From GCA-2686265 sp036010965 (GTDB lineage Bacteria; Planctomycetota; UBA1135; GCA-002686595): 58,859 nt of DNA. The translations under genes were made by a program, and so were the position numbers. The DNA lies in NCBI GenBank assembly GCA_036010965.1, contig DASCMO010000006.1, positions 1 to 58,859 of the forward strand. Reading direction: 5' to 3'. Below are positions 26,248 to 34,099 of this stretch, one piece after another; position 1 is the first letter of the stretch, and each line of letters starts with the position of its first letter. The notes below the pieces were generated by a model. It did no database searches. It was not told the origin of the DNA and was given only the letters and a program-made list of their open reading frames with translations.

Positions 26248-27657
26248 TCAGTCCTCGTCCAACCAGGTCTCCACCGCGCTGCGCTGGAGCGATTCTTCGA
26301 TGAAGCGCCGCCGCAACTCGGTGTGTACGTGCACGATCATCGTCTCCCAGGCGGGCGCCGGGCGGCGACGGCCGAGCCAGAGTAGCATGCAGCCGGCCGG
26401 GGTGCGCACGGGTCCCACCAGGCGCTTGGGATCGTCAGGCGGCCCGTCGGGATCGAAGCGGGCGCCGTCGAGGTGCCCGAAGACCACGGCGCGGACTTCT
26501 GCGGCGTGCCGGGGTGCCTCGCGCGTGACCCAGCCCAGCAGCCCCTTGCGGCCGCGAGAGGCCGGGTCCTCGGACAGCTGCTCGGCCAGGGCCTGGAACT
26601 CGGCGCGCGTGGCGATCGCCTCTCCGGCCTCCAGGAGTTGCCGGTGGGCCTCGTCGAAGCTGCGCTGCTGGAGGTCGTTCTCGAACTTGACGGCGTTGAG
26701 GAACACGATCCAGGTCTCGACGGCCTCCCCGAACAACCCGTCGAAGTACTCGCGCTCGTCGGCGTAGACACGCTTCATGTCGTCGGCCGAGAAGCTGCGC
26801 TCGACCCACAGGCGCGCCAGGGCGGCGATTTGCACCGACGGGTCTTCGGCCCACGCGTCGACCCGGATCCCCTGGGCCGCGAGCAGGCGCTCGTAGTCCA
26901 CGCCCTGGTAGCGCGGGTCTGCGCGCACCTTGTTCTTGCGGCGGAGGATCTCCGCCTCGACGGCCCGTTTGAGGGCCGCGGGCGAGAGGTCGGGCATGCG
27001 CGCGCGGATACGCTTGCGCAAGAGCAGCTGGTAGCAGCCGTCGCGAATGTCGCCGGCGTCGGTGCGCGAGCGCAGGTGGACGAGGAACTCGGCGCGGGTG
27101 ATGGTCAGCTCACCCAGGCGGCAGACGACTCCGTCGTCCCAGGGATCGGGCAGCTCCTCGAGGCCGCGCTCGGCGATCACGCTTTCGAGCCACATCTCCT
27201 GCTGCTCGCCGGTGATCGGCTGTTCGCTCGGGATGCCCAGGGCGCGGCGAGCCAGGGTCTCCTGCACCACGGCCAGGCGCAGGAAGTCCCGGAAGGTCGC
27301 CATCGACATGCCCTCGCCGGCGAGCATGTCCGCCAGGCCGCGCGGGAAGCGCGGGTCCATGCGCAGCTCGCGTTCGAGCTCCGTGACGCGCTCGTCGATG
27401 GTGCTCTCGGCCACCTCGAGACCCGTCTCGCGGGCGAGGACGTCGAGCAGGCGCGACTTGATCAGGTGCAGCAGTGCCTCGCGCCCGCTCTCGGAGAGTG
27501 CGTGGCGGTCGAGCAGCAGGCGATCGACTTCCTCCCAGCTGAGGGTCGTCTCCCCGGCGCGTGCGGGGGAGGAGTCCTGCACTCCGGCGCCGAGGGCCGG
27601 GATCGCGCACAGCGTCGCGAAGGACAGGGAGCGGAGAAGAGCGGAGAAGAGCGGCAT
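26248..27657 (-). CDS. exported SurA-like parvulin peptidyl-prolyl isomerase
   Basis: 469 residues. A signal peptide (MPLFSALLRSLSFATLCAIPA) is followed by a helical chaperone-like region (WEEVDRLLLDRHALSESG, LARETGLEVAESTIDERV) that repeats later (KRAVEAEILRRKNKV, LAAQGIRVDAWAED). A parvulin-like domain, about 310-440, has LSEDPASRGRKGLLGWVTRE, typical of PpiC. Its role is folding or escort of exported proteins. ATG 27657 is used; ATG 27684 is an alternative. Only 7 bp separate its stop from the cytoplasmic shell genes, an odd pairing of an exported chaperone with a microcompartment. Confidence 0.82.
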   Translation of the reverse strand: MPLFSALLRSLSFATLCAIPALGAGVQDSSPARAGETTLSWEEVDRLLLDRHALSESGREALLHLIKSRLLDVLARETGLEVAESTIDERVTELERELRMDPRFPRGLADMLAGEGMSMATFRDFLRLAVVQETLARRALGIPSEQPITGEQQEMWLESVIAERGLEELPDPWDDGVVCRLGELTITRAEFLVHLRSRTDAGDIRDGCYQLLLRKRIRARMPDLSPAALKRAVEAEILRRKNKVRADPRYQGVDYERLLAAQGIRVDAWAEDPSVQIAALARLWVERSFSADDMKRVYADEREYFDGLFGEAVETWIVFLNAVKFENDLQQRSFDEAHRQLLEAGEAIATRAEFQALAEQLSEDPASRGRKGLLGWVTREAPRHAAEVRAVVFGHLDGARFDPDGPPDDPKRLVGPVRTPAGCMLLWLGRRRPAPAWETMIVHVHTELRRRFIEESLQRSAVETWLDED

Positions 27658-27750
27658 GATCGGCGGGGGAGAGACGGGGAGCATATCGGCGACCGGGGGT
27701 GGCGAGCAAACGCGGGCGCGGCACGGCGGGCGTTCCCGTAGGATGCGCCC

Positions 27751-28482
27751 ATGGAGAGAGTGGCCCTCATCACCGGCGGAGTCCGCGGGATCGGGCGAGC
27801 CCTGGGCCTGCGCCTCGCGGGCGACGGCTGGTCGGTGGCTTTCTGCCACCGAGGCGCGGGAGAGGACGCGGCGAGCACGACCGAGGCCCTGGCCGCTGCG
27901 GGCGCCCGAGTGCTCTCGGTGCGCTGTGACGTCTCCGATCCCGCGGCCTGCGCGGAACTCGTCGAGCGCGTCTCGGGCGAGCTGGGTGGGGTCGATGCCC
28001 TGGTGAACTGCGCCGGGCCCTACCACCGCGTCCCCTTGCTCGAGGAGACCGTCGAGGGTTGGAACGAGATGTTCGACAACAACCTGCACCCGGTCTTCTA
28101 CCTCGCCCGGCTCGTCGCTCCCGGCATGATCGAGCGCGGCTTCGGGCGCATCGTGAGCTTCGCCATGGCCAACGCCGACCGCATGTCCGCCCAGCCCTTC
28201 GTCGCCGGACACTACATCGCCAAGGCGGGCGTGTTGATGCTGACCCGCAGCCTGGCGCGCGTGCTCGGTCCGCACGGGATCACGGTCAACGCCGTCTCGC
28301 CGGGCTTCATCGACTCCGGCTCCGCTCCCTCCGAGGAGCTCGAGCAGATGGTGGGGAAGATACCCGCGGGCTACATCGGGGAGCTCGACGACGCCGTCGC
28401 GGCGACGCTCTTCTTCCTCTCGGACGAGGCGCGCTATGTGAACGGCAGCAACCTGCATGTGAGCGGCGGGTGGGGGATCTGA
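27751..28482 (+). CDS. short-chain dehydrogenase/reductase, FabG-like
   Basis: 243 residues. The cofactor motif VALITGGVRGIGRAL and VNCAGPYHRVPLLE (the NAG-type motif) are present, and SPGFIDSGSAPSEELEQM and VNGSNLHVSGGWGI close a classical SDR. The active-site segment reads GHYIAKAG: the Lys-Ala-Gly pattern aligns, but the Tyr is three residues before the Lys instead of four, with His at the canonical Tyr position. Activity may still be possible if the loop shifts. The substrate is unknown. It is divergent from the PPIase and ends 16 bp before the convergent MATE gene. Confidence 0.88.
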   Translation: MERVALITGGVRGIGRALGLRLAGDGWSVAFCHRGAGEDAASTTEALAAAGARVLSVRCDVSDPAACAELVERVSGELGGVDALVNCAGPYHRVPLLEETVEGWNEMFDNNLHPVFYLARLVAPGMIERGFGRIVSFAMANADRMSAQPFVAGHYIAKAGVLMLTRSLARVLGPHGITVNAVSPGFIDSGSAPSEELEQMVGKIPAGYIGELDDAVAATLFFLSDEARYVNGSNLHVSGGWGI

Positions 28483-28498
28483 ACCTCCCGATGGGCCG

Positions 28499-29869
28499 TC
28501 AGTCCGACGCGACGAGCGCCCCGACCGTCGCCGGCCCGCGGCACCAGATCCAACAGACCAGGGCCGTGGCCACCACGCCCAGGCCGGCGCACAGACCCCA
28601 CCACAGGCCCTCGAGTCCGCGCTCGAGCCGGAAAGCGAGCAGCCAGGCGAGGGGCAGCCCGACCGCGTAGAACGCGATCAGGTTCATGACCGCCGCCGGC
28701 CGCGTGCGGCCCATTCCGCGCAGGACGCCGGCTCCGATGACCTGGGCGCCGTCAAAGAGCTGAAAGGCGGCGGCGATCGGTAGGACGGTGGCCGCCAGGG
28801 CGACCACACCCGCGTCAGACGTGTAGATGCGGCCCAGCACGTCACGCCCCAGGAAGAAGACCGTCGCCGTGCAGACCATCACCGCGCAGCCCATGCCCAG
28901 GGCCACCCAGGCCGAGGTCTGCGCCTGGGCGGAGCGTCCGGCCCCGATCAGATTCCCGATGCGCGTCGAGGCCGCGATCGAGATCCCGAGCGGGATCATG
29001 AAGGAGATTGAGGCCAGGTTGAGGGTGATGACGTGGCTCGCGAGAGCCTCGCTGCCGAGCAGGCCTGACCAGAGCATGGCGATCTGGAAGGCCCAGACCT
29101 CCAGGCCGAATTGCAGAGCCACAGGCAGGCCGAGGCCCAGGATCTCGCTCAGGCCGCGCGGGTCGAGGGCGCGCGCGGACCACGGCACCCACGCGCCGCG
29201 CTGGAGCCTGCGGCGCAGGATGATCGCGCCCAGGACCGCGAACATCAGCGCCTGGGTCATGGCCGTGGTGATCCCGGCGCCGACGATTCCCAGGCGCGGA
29301 AAGCCCAGCAGGCCATGGATCAAGATGGCGTTCGCGGCCGCGTTGAAGAGGTTGGCGAAGAGCATGACCCACATCGCCGGGCGCATGATCCCGCGCCCCT
29401 GGAGCCAGGAGCGCAGGACCCAGTAGCAGAGGAAGAAAGGCAGGCCGGGGAGTTGCACGATGGCGTAGCTCTGGGCCATCGCGGACAGCTCGCTCGTCTG
29501 GCCGAAGAGCGTCAGGGCGCGGCCCGTGAACAGCCACAGACAGCTGATCGGGAGGCTCAGGAACAGGGCGACCAGCAGTCCGCGCTGGAGGGCACGTCCG
29601 AGGCGCTCGCGGTCGTGAGCGCCGTGGCTCTGGCTGATGATCGGGTCGAGGCCGAGCAACACGCCCATGGCGAACAGCTGCGTGCCGAAGATCCAGATGC
29701 GACCCAGGGCCGACGCGTTGAGGGCGTCGACGCTGAAGTGGCCGAGCATCATGCTGTCGACCACTCCCAGCATCATGCCGCCGAGTTGGGTCACGATCAT
29801 CGGCGCCGCCAGGCGTCGGATCGCGCGCAGTTCCCTGCCTGCGGGGGTCACGGGGAGGACTGTCGTCAC
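28499..29869 (-). CDS. MATE-family multidrug/cation efflux transporter
   Basis: 456 residues with about 12 hydrophobic helices arranged as two similar halves. LRAIRRLAAPMIVTQLGGM and VDSMMLGHFSVDALNASALG open the first half, and GLPVALQFGLEVWAFQIAML with LGISIAASTRIGNLIGAGR the second, both standard MATE signatures. It would export cationic compounds in exchange for Na+ or H+ across the cytoplasmic membrane. It is convergent with the SDR gene and divergent from the repeat lipoprotein at 29972. Confidence 0.92.
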   Translation of the reverse strand: MTTVLPVTPAGRELRAIRRLAAPMIVTQLGGMMLGVVDSMMLGHFSVDALNASALGRIWIFGTQLFAMGVLLGLDPIISQSHGAHDRERLGRALQRGLLVALFLSLPISCLWLFTGRALTLFGQTSELSAMAQSYAIVQLPGLPFFLCYWVLRSWLQGRGIMRPAMWVMLFANLFNAAANAILIHGLLGFPRLGIVGAGITTAMTQALMFAVLGAIILRRRLQRGAWVPWSARALDPRGLSEILGLGLPVALQFGLEVWAFQIAMLWSGLLGSEALASHVITLNLASISFMIPLGISIAASTRIGNLIGAGRSAQAQTSAWVALGMGCAVMVCTATVFFLGRDVLGRIYTSDAGVVALAATVLPIAAAFQLFDGAQVIGAGVLRGMGRTRPAAVMNLIAFYAVGLPLAWLLAFRLERGLEGLWWGLCAGLGVVATALVCWIWCRGPATVGALVASD

Positions 29870-29971
29870 CAGGTCGGTAGGGGGGCGGCGGCGGAGTCGG
29901 TCGCGGACGGGGAAGTGAGGGTAGGATGTCCGGCGCGACGCCTCTCCCTCACCCTACTCGTGGAGCCGACC

Positions 29972-31285
29972 ATGGTACCGAGCCCCTTGCACCTCTCCCG
30001 CGTCCTCGTCCTGCTTCTCGTCTCTCTGGCGGGGGCCGGTTGTACGGCGACCGTCATCCGGGGCTCTTCCACCTCCATGTCTGGTTTGGTTCTCCGCGAG
30101 GGCGGGGTGGTCTCGGTCTCTCACCACCAGGGCGGGCTGAGAAAGTACGAGGCGCGCTGGATGGAGGGCGGTGTCGTGACCGAGCTGCACACGCTGGGCG
30201 AGGTCGAGTTTCGCCCCGACGAGCGGGGCGTCGCACGCCTCATCCGCGGCGGCTTGCTGCGCGTCGAGCGCATGGAGGACAACGGAGGCTGGGCACTCGC
30301 CTTGGAGCCGGCCGAGGACGGGACGCTACTCCTGACCTTCACGCGCGCCGGCGAGCCGGCGGAGTTTGACGCCGAGGCCGAGGAGGCCTTCGCGGAGGTC
30401 ATCGCACAGATGTTCCGCTTCACTCCCCTGGGCGCGGAGTCCCGGGCGCGACGCCTGCTCGCAGAGGGCGGCGCGCAGCGTGTGCTGGATGTGGCGCGCG
30501 GCCTGTTCCTCGACTCCGTGCGCCTCGTCTACTACTCGGTGCTGATGGAGGCCCACAAGGAGGATGCTGAAGTCACGCGGGCGGTGGTGGAGAGTGCCGC
30601 GAGCTCGATCTCATCGACCAGCAGCCTCGCGAGCCTGCTGACCTCTGCCGTCGACAACGCTCCACAGGATCATGGCCTCACCGCCACGTTGTGTGAAGCG
30701 AGCGCGCGCCTCTTGACCCACTCCAAGCGCGTGGAGCTGGTGGAGGCCATCGCCGCGCGGCGCGTGATCGACGAGAACGGCGCGCTGCACTTGCTGGCGG
30801 TCGTGGCCGGACTCTCCTCCACATCGGCCAAGAGCCGGCTCCTCGTCGATCTGCTGGACGACATCCCGCCCGACGACGCGACCCTCGGGGAGTTCCTGCG
30901 CGTCACCCTCACGATCTCCTCGACGAGTGCCCTGACGGACACCTTGCGGGCGCTCTACGACTTTCGGGGCCTGAGCGACGAGCTGCGCCTCGACGTCGTC
31001 TCCTCGCTCTCGCGCATCTCCTCGAGTGATGCGAGATCGAACCTCCTGATCCACGTGCTACGCACGGCCGAGGGGAGTGAGCGCATGTTCTCCGTCGCCC
31101 TGGCGGTCGCTGAGGGAATCTCCTCGACCAGTGGCAGGGAGAAGGCGCTCGGCGCCTTGCTCGACCGCGACGACCTCGACCGCGCGACCCTCGAGCGGGT
31201 CGGGGAGGTCATCGCACGCATCTCCTCGTCGAGTTCGCGCTCCAGGCTGCAGCAGCGCCTGCTGAGGCACGCCTTCGACGGCTAG
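29972..31285 (+). CDS. lipoprotein with a 34-residue ISSTS repeat domain
   Basis: 437 residues. The signal peptide ends LAGAGC, a weak lipobox with Cys24. Residues 30-150 are beta-rich (VLREGGVVSVS, LRKYEARWMEGGVVT), a possible domain that senses or binds a ligand. From residue 213 to the end are helical repeats with ISSTS/ISSSS motifs at 213, 281, 315, 349, 383 and 417, i.e. every 34 residues, with a degenerate unit at about 248. A GGAG Shine-Dalgarno 6 nt before ATG 29972 sets the start. The function is unknown; the repeats suggest an alpha-solenoid scaffold in the periplasm. Confidence 0.8.
   Translation: MVPSPLHLSRVLVLLLVSLAGAGCTATVIRGSSTSMSGLVLREGGVVSVSHHQGGLRKYEARWMEGGVVTELHTLGEVEFRPDERGVARLIRGGLLRVERMEDNGGWALALEPAEDGTLLLTFTRAGEPAEFDAEAEEAFAEVIAQMFRFTPLGAESRARRLLAEGGAQRVLDVARGLFLDSVRLVYYSVLMEAHKEDAEVTRAVVESAASSISSTSSLASLLTSAVDNAPQDHGLTATLCEASARLLTHSKRVELVEAIAARRVIDENGALHLLAVVAGLSSTSAKSRLLVDLLDDIPPDDATLGEFLRVTLTISSTSALTDTLRALYDFRGLSDELRLDVVSSLSRISSSDARSNLLIHVLRTAEGSERMFSVALAVAEGISSTSGREKALGALLDRDDLDRATLERVGEVIARISSSSSRSRLQQRLLRHAFDG
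30608..31282 (+). repeat. tandem 34-residue (102-nt) coding repeats
   Basis: Seven units can be read in the lipoprotein. Each starts I/L-S-S-T/S-S or close to it, followed by a helix with Leu-Leu three to six residues later (SLASLL, AKSRLL, ALTDTL, DARSNLL, GREKAL, SRSRL), then a second helix ending before the next motif. Five successive motif intervals from residue 281 to 417 are 34, 34, 34 and 34, and 213 to 281 is exactly two units. The repeats are diverged at the DNA level, so they are old. Confidence 0.8.
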
Positions 31286-31298
31286 GGAGCGCTTCGGC

Positions 31299-31403
31299 TC
31301 AGAGGATGCCGAGGGAGTCGATCGCTCCGGCGGCGAGGATCACGCACACGCCGATCAGGACTTCGAGAGAACGGCAGACGGTGTGGGCCAGTACGCGGCT
31401 CAT
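31299..31403 (-). CDS. 34-residue hydrophobic mini-protein
   Basis: Too short for most gene callers. The start ATG 31403 is preceded by a perfect AGGAGG Shine-Dalgarno (31409-31414) with 5-nt spacing, among the best in the window. The product begins MSRVLAHTVCRSLEV and continues as one membrane-spanning helix (VLIGVCVILAAGAI) with an SLGIL end. It has one Cys on each side of the helix start. It could be a small membrane regulator or a type I toxin-like peptide; neither is shown. It is convergent with the repeat lipoprotein, only 13 bp from its stop. Confidence 0.6.
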   Translation of the reverse strand: MSRVLAHTVCRSLEVLIGVCVILAAGAIDSLGIL

Positions 31404-31423
31404 GGGAACCTCCTGGGGTTTGC

Positions 31424-31443
31424 GGGCCACCGGCGGGTGGCCC
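31424..31443 (-). promoter_or_regulatory. perfect 8-bp stem-loop in the leader of the mini-protein
   Basis: On the coding strand it reads GGGCCACC-CGCC-GGTGGCCC: eight Watson-Crick pairs around a 4-nt loop, ending 9 nt upstream of the AGGAGG. If transcribed, it would be a very stable hairpin just before the ribosome site and could tune translation or mRNA stability. No U-tract follows it on either strand, so a terminator is less likely. Confidence 0.5.
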
Positions 31444-31604
31444 CCGTGGATCCCGCTTCCGAAGCACCGCCGCCTGAGGGGTGGGTTTTCCTCGAGCGAG
31501 GCGCCGAACCTCTCCCCGATCCGGGAAGGTCGGGGGGCGACAGCACGCCTCCAGGGGCCTGTGGGGGGTGCGGAGTCGCGACCGCTGGACACCGGGCGGC
31601 GGTA

Positions 31605-31883
31605 GTCACCTTCACTCGCGCTGTCGCAGGCGGTCCGGGCTTCGAGCGGGGCGCCCTGGTGGAGGTGTACTCCAGCCTGTCCTGGGGGAGCTCGACGGTG
31701 AACGGCTGCCAGCTCGAACTGGACTCTCCCAAGCTCGAGGGCACGGCGCTGATCGGCCCTGACGGACGCGGTGAGCTCGCTCTCTCGGTCCCCTCGTCCG
31801 CTGCCGGGTTCACGGTGTACACCCAGGTGCTCGACCCGGCCACGTGCCGCAGCACGGCGCCATTGATGCAGCTCCTGTACTGA
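31605..31883 (+). pseudogene. C-terminal fragment of a planctomycete-type secreted protein
   Basis: The frame is open and ends with FTVYTQVLDPATC and a short hydrophobic tail, resembling the all-beta C-terminal module of many secreted planctomycete proteins (a GC-containing loop, then a Q-x-x-x-x-DP-x-x-C strand). VNGCQLELDSP and GPDGRGELALSVPSS support this. No signal peptide or N-terminal domain precedes it; upstream sequence of the same frame (31383-31604) is antisense to the mini-protein leader and not protein-like. It is best read as a remnant, or as a small protein with an unrecognised start. Confidence 0.4.
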
Positions 31884-31898
31884 GGGTCCGTCGCCGGT

Positions 31899-33278
31899 TC
31901 AGCCGCCCTGTCCCCGGTAGCGGACCAGGGTCGCCAGCCAGCGCGTGAGCACCCACAGCACCGACACCATCAGGCCCAGGCCCGAGACCATCATCACCAG
32001 GGGGAAGGCGGCCACGAAGACCGAGTGATCCGGTGCCGCGGGGCCGGCGTAGCGCGACCAGCCCGCGCTGGCTCCACGCAGGAAGTAGGCCAGGATGAAC
32101 AGGAACAAGAAGCCGTTGATCGCCAGCACCGCCTTGCGCACGGAGGGCGCCTGGAGAACCGGATGCTCGCGACCCACGAGGCAGGCGATCAGGTAGGCCA
32201 TCGCTGCCCACAGGATCATCGAGTCGATACCCACCATGCTGCCCATCACGTGGGCAGAGACCACGTGCGTGCCGTGGATCAGGGCGTTGAGCGGGGGCAC
32301 CGCGATCCCTATCGACAGGGTCAGCATGGCGAACGTCCAGAAGCTTGCCGATTGCATGAACCCAGCCACCACCCCGTGCCTGGACCGGCTGCGCCGGTTA
32401 CGGAGGAGAGCCCCGAGGTCCATGAAGAGCTTGGCCAGGATCACCAGCTCGAGCATGCTCACGATGAAGCTGATCCAGTGGATCAAGGCGCTCTGCGGCA
32501 GGTGGTATGTGTGGTGCCCGTAGTTCGTGAAGGTATTCAGCAGACCGACCGTGAAGAGCAGGAAGGGCGTGCGCGAGTGGGCGTAGTCCTCGCTGCCCTT
32601 CAGCTCGCAAGCCACGAACATCAACGACCCGTAAGCCAGGAGGTTGAACGCGCCGACCTGGGCGCCGTTGGCCTTCCACTGTATGGCGAGGTCCCGTAGG
32701 GGCTGTGAGCTGACCGAGCCCAGCAGGTACAGGTGGCTCTCCGCGTAGGTGTACAGGAACAGGGGAATCGCCACCCACCACATCATCACGAAGACCGGTC
32801 GGCCGCGCAGGGAGAAGCCGACCAGGCTGTAGAAGTTGATCGCCAGCAGCAGCCAGCCGGCCGCGATCAAGAGCGAGAAGAACGGGTGGTAGCCCAGGTA
32901 CTCCCGCCCTGTGAAGTGTCCGGCCAGCAGGCTGACGATGATCCCGACTCCGGCAGAGAGCCAGAGCAAGACCATGATCGCCGTGCGCCGGCGCATGGCT
33001 GCCGAGGGCCTTCCGTACCTGCGTACCAGCCAGAGGTGAACGATGGTCGCGCCACCGATGAATACCCAGGCGAAGGCGCAGGATTCGTGGATGGGCCGCA
33101 GGTGCTGCAGCGTGATTCCCAGGGACCGCAGCAGCGTGAAGTGATCCGTGTAGGTCAACGCGACCGGCAGGCCGACGAGGAACGTCAGGGCGCAGGCTCC
33201 GAGGGCCAGCAGGGCAAGCCAGGCGAGGGGCCTATGGTCTCCCTCGAGCAGCGGCGCGTCGTTGCTGGAGGGGCTCAT
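31899..33278 (-). CDS. NorB/haem-copper-oxidase-like catalytic subunit with unusual ligand set
   Basis: 459 residues, about 12 transmembrane helices. By eye the ligands are: His64 (IHESCAFAW) for low-spin haem b; His182 (ESHLYLLG), His255 and His256 (NYGHHTYHLP) for the non-haem metal; His343 (SAHVMG) for the high-spin haem. The second low-spin ligand, normally the His two residues later (H-x-H), is Met345. The helix with His182 lacks the Glu four residues on that cytochrome-c-type NORs use. It resembles nitric oxide reductase more than O2 reductases, but it is a divergent branch. The start overlaps the upstream cytochrome stop by 4 bp. Confidence 0.8.
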   Translation of the reverse strand: MSPSSNDAPLLEGDHRPLAWLALLALGACALTFLVGLPVALTYTDHFTLLRSLGITLQHLRPIHESCAFAWVFIGGATIVHLWLVRRYGRPSAAMRRRTAIMVLLWLSAGVGIIVSLLAGHFTGREYLGYHPFFSLLIAAGWLLLAINFYSLVGFSLRGRPVFVMMWWVAIPLFLYTYAESHLYLLGSVSSQPLRDLAIQWKANGAQVGAFNLLAYGSLMFVACELKGSEDYAHSRTPFLLFTVGLLNTFTNYGHHTYHLPQSALIHWISFIVSMLELVILAKLFMDLGALLRNRRSRSRHGVVAGFMQSASFWTFAMLTLSIGIAVPPLNALIHGTHVVSAHVMGSMVGIDSMILWAAMAYLIACLVGREHPVLQAPSVRKAVLAINGFLFLFILAYFLRGASAGWSRYAGPAAPDHSVFVAAFPLVMMVSGLGLMVSVLWVLTRWLATLVRYRGQGG

Positions 33279-34099
33279 CGATACTCGAACCAGGGCACTG
33301 CGCCCCACTGGAAGGGCGTGAACTCCGTGAGCTCCAGGTTGAACTCGGCCAGTTCGGAGCGGTTCTCGGCAACCCACTGCAGAAAGTTCTGCAGAGCTCG
33401 CTTCTGATCTTCATCCAGGGGAGTTGCAGGCATGCGCCCGCGTCCCTCGTCGAGAATGGCACCGAGAGCTTCGAGGGAGCGGTCCAGCGCGGCGGCGGAG
33501 AGGTCCGGCTCACGCAGGAGTCCCGCGGCGAAAGGACGGTGGCATGCTCCGCACCCCATCAGGGTCCAGATCTCCAGTCCGACCAGTACCTCCGCGGACG
33601 GCTGCGGGCCGCCGCGCTCCCGTGCCTGCGTGATGAGCTCCTTGAAGTGCTGGGCCGGCACGAGGGGAGCTCGCGCCACGAGGGGCTGAAGCACGGCGCG
33701 CCCCGAGCGGTCTACCCAGCGCAGCCAGGCACAGAGCGCGTCCAGCTCTTCGTCCGAGAGATCGAAGGCGGGCATGCGGTCCTTGCCGTTCAGGATGACG
33801 GTCGTCAGCTCTGCGTCCAGCACGCGGTCGGTGAGCCTGTTTGTCAGGTCCGGACCGTGGAAGCCGCCGAAACCGTGGATCTGATGGCAGACCTGGCAGT
33901 TGTTCGCGCGCCAGACCTCCTGACCCGCTTGCTCCTGCTCGTTCAGGGGTGTCGTCGGATCCTCGCGCGGATAGTCGCTGTAGGCGATGGCCGAGACCCC
34001 CAGAAAGGCGGCCGCTAGCAGGCTGACTACGTGGCTGCGGGTCAGGCCGCTCGAATGCGGGGAGGTCTTCAAGGCGTCGGGGAGGGGGCGTCGGGGCAT
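33275..34099 (-). CDS. membrane-anchored dihaem cytochrome c, NorC-like partner
   Basis: 274 residues from ATG 34099. One N-terminal helix (HVVSLLAAAFLGVSAIAY) anchors it. Two haem c sites follow: CQVCH at 68-72 and CGACH at 183-187, with axial-Met candidates in KDRMPAF and GRGRMPATP. NorC of characterised cytochrome-c-type NORs has a single haem, so this is a duplicated or fused form. It ends in FTPFQWGAVPWFEYR. It is co-translated with the NorB-like gene (ATGA) and presumably delivers electrons to it from the periplasm. Confidence 0.85.
   Translation of the reverse strand: MPRRPLPDALKTSPHSSGLTRSHVVSLLAAAFLGVSAIAYSDYPREDPTTPLNEQEQAGQEVWRANNCQVCHQIHGFGGFHGPDLTNRLTDRVLDAELTTVILNGKDRMPAFDLSDEELDALCAWLRWVDRSGRAVLQPLVARAPLVPAQHFKELITQARERGGPQPSAEVLVGLEIWTLMGCGACHRPFAAGLLREPDLSAAALDRSLEALGAILDEGRGRMPATPLDEDQKRALQNFLQWVAENRSELAEFNLELTEFTPFQWGAVPWFEYR

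Noticed and set aside
31287..31300. GAGC-GCTTCG-GCTC hairpin between the two convergent genes, possible terminator
   Set aside because: Only a 4-bp stem and no T-tract on either strand.
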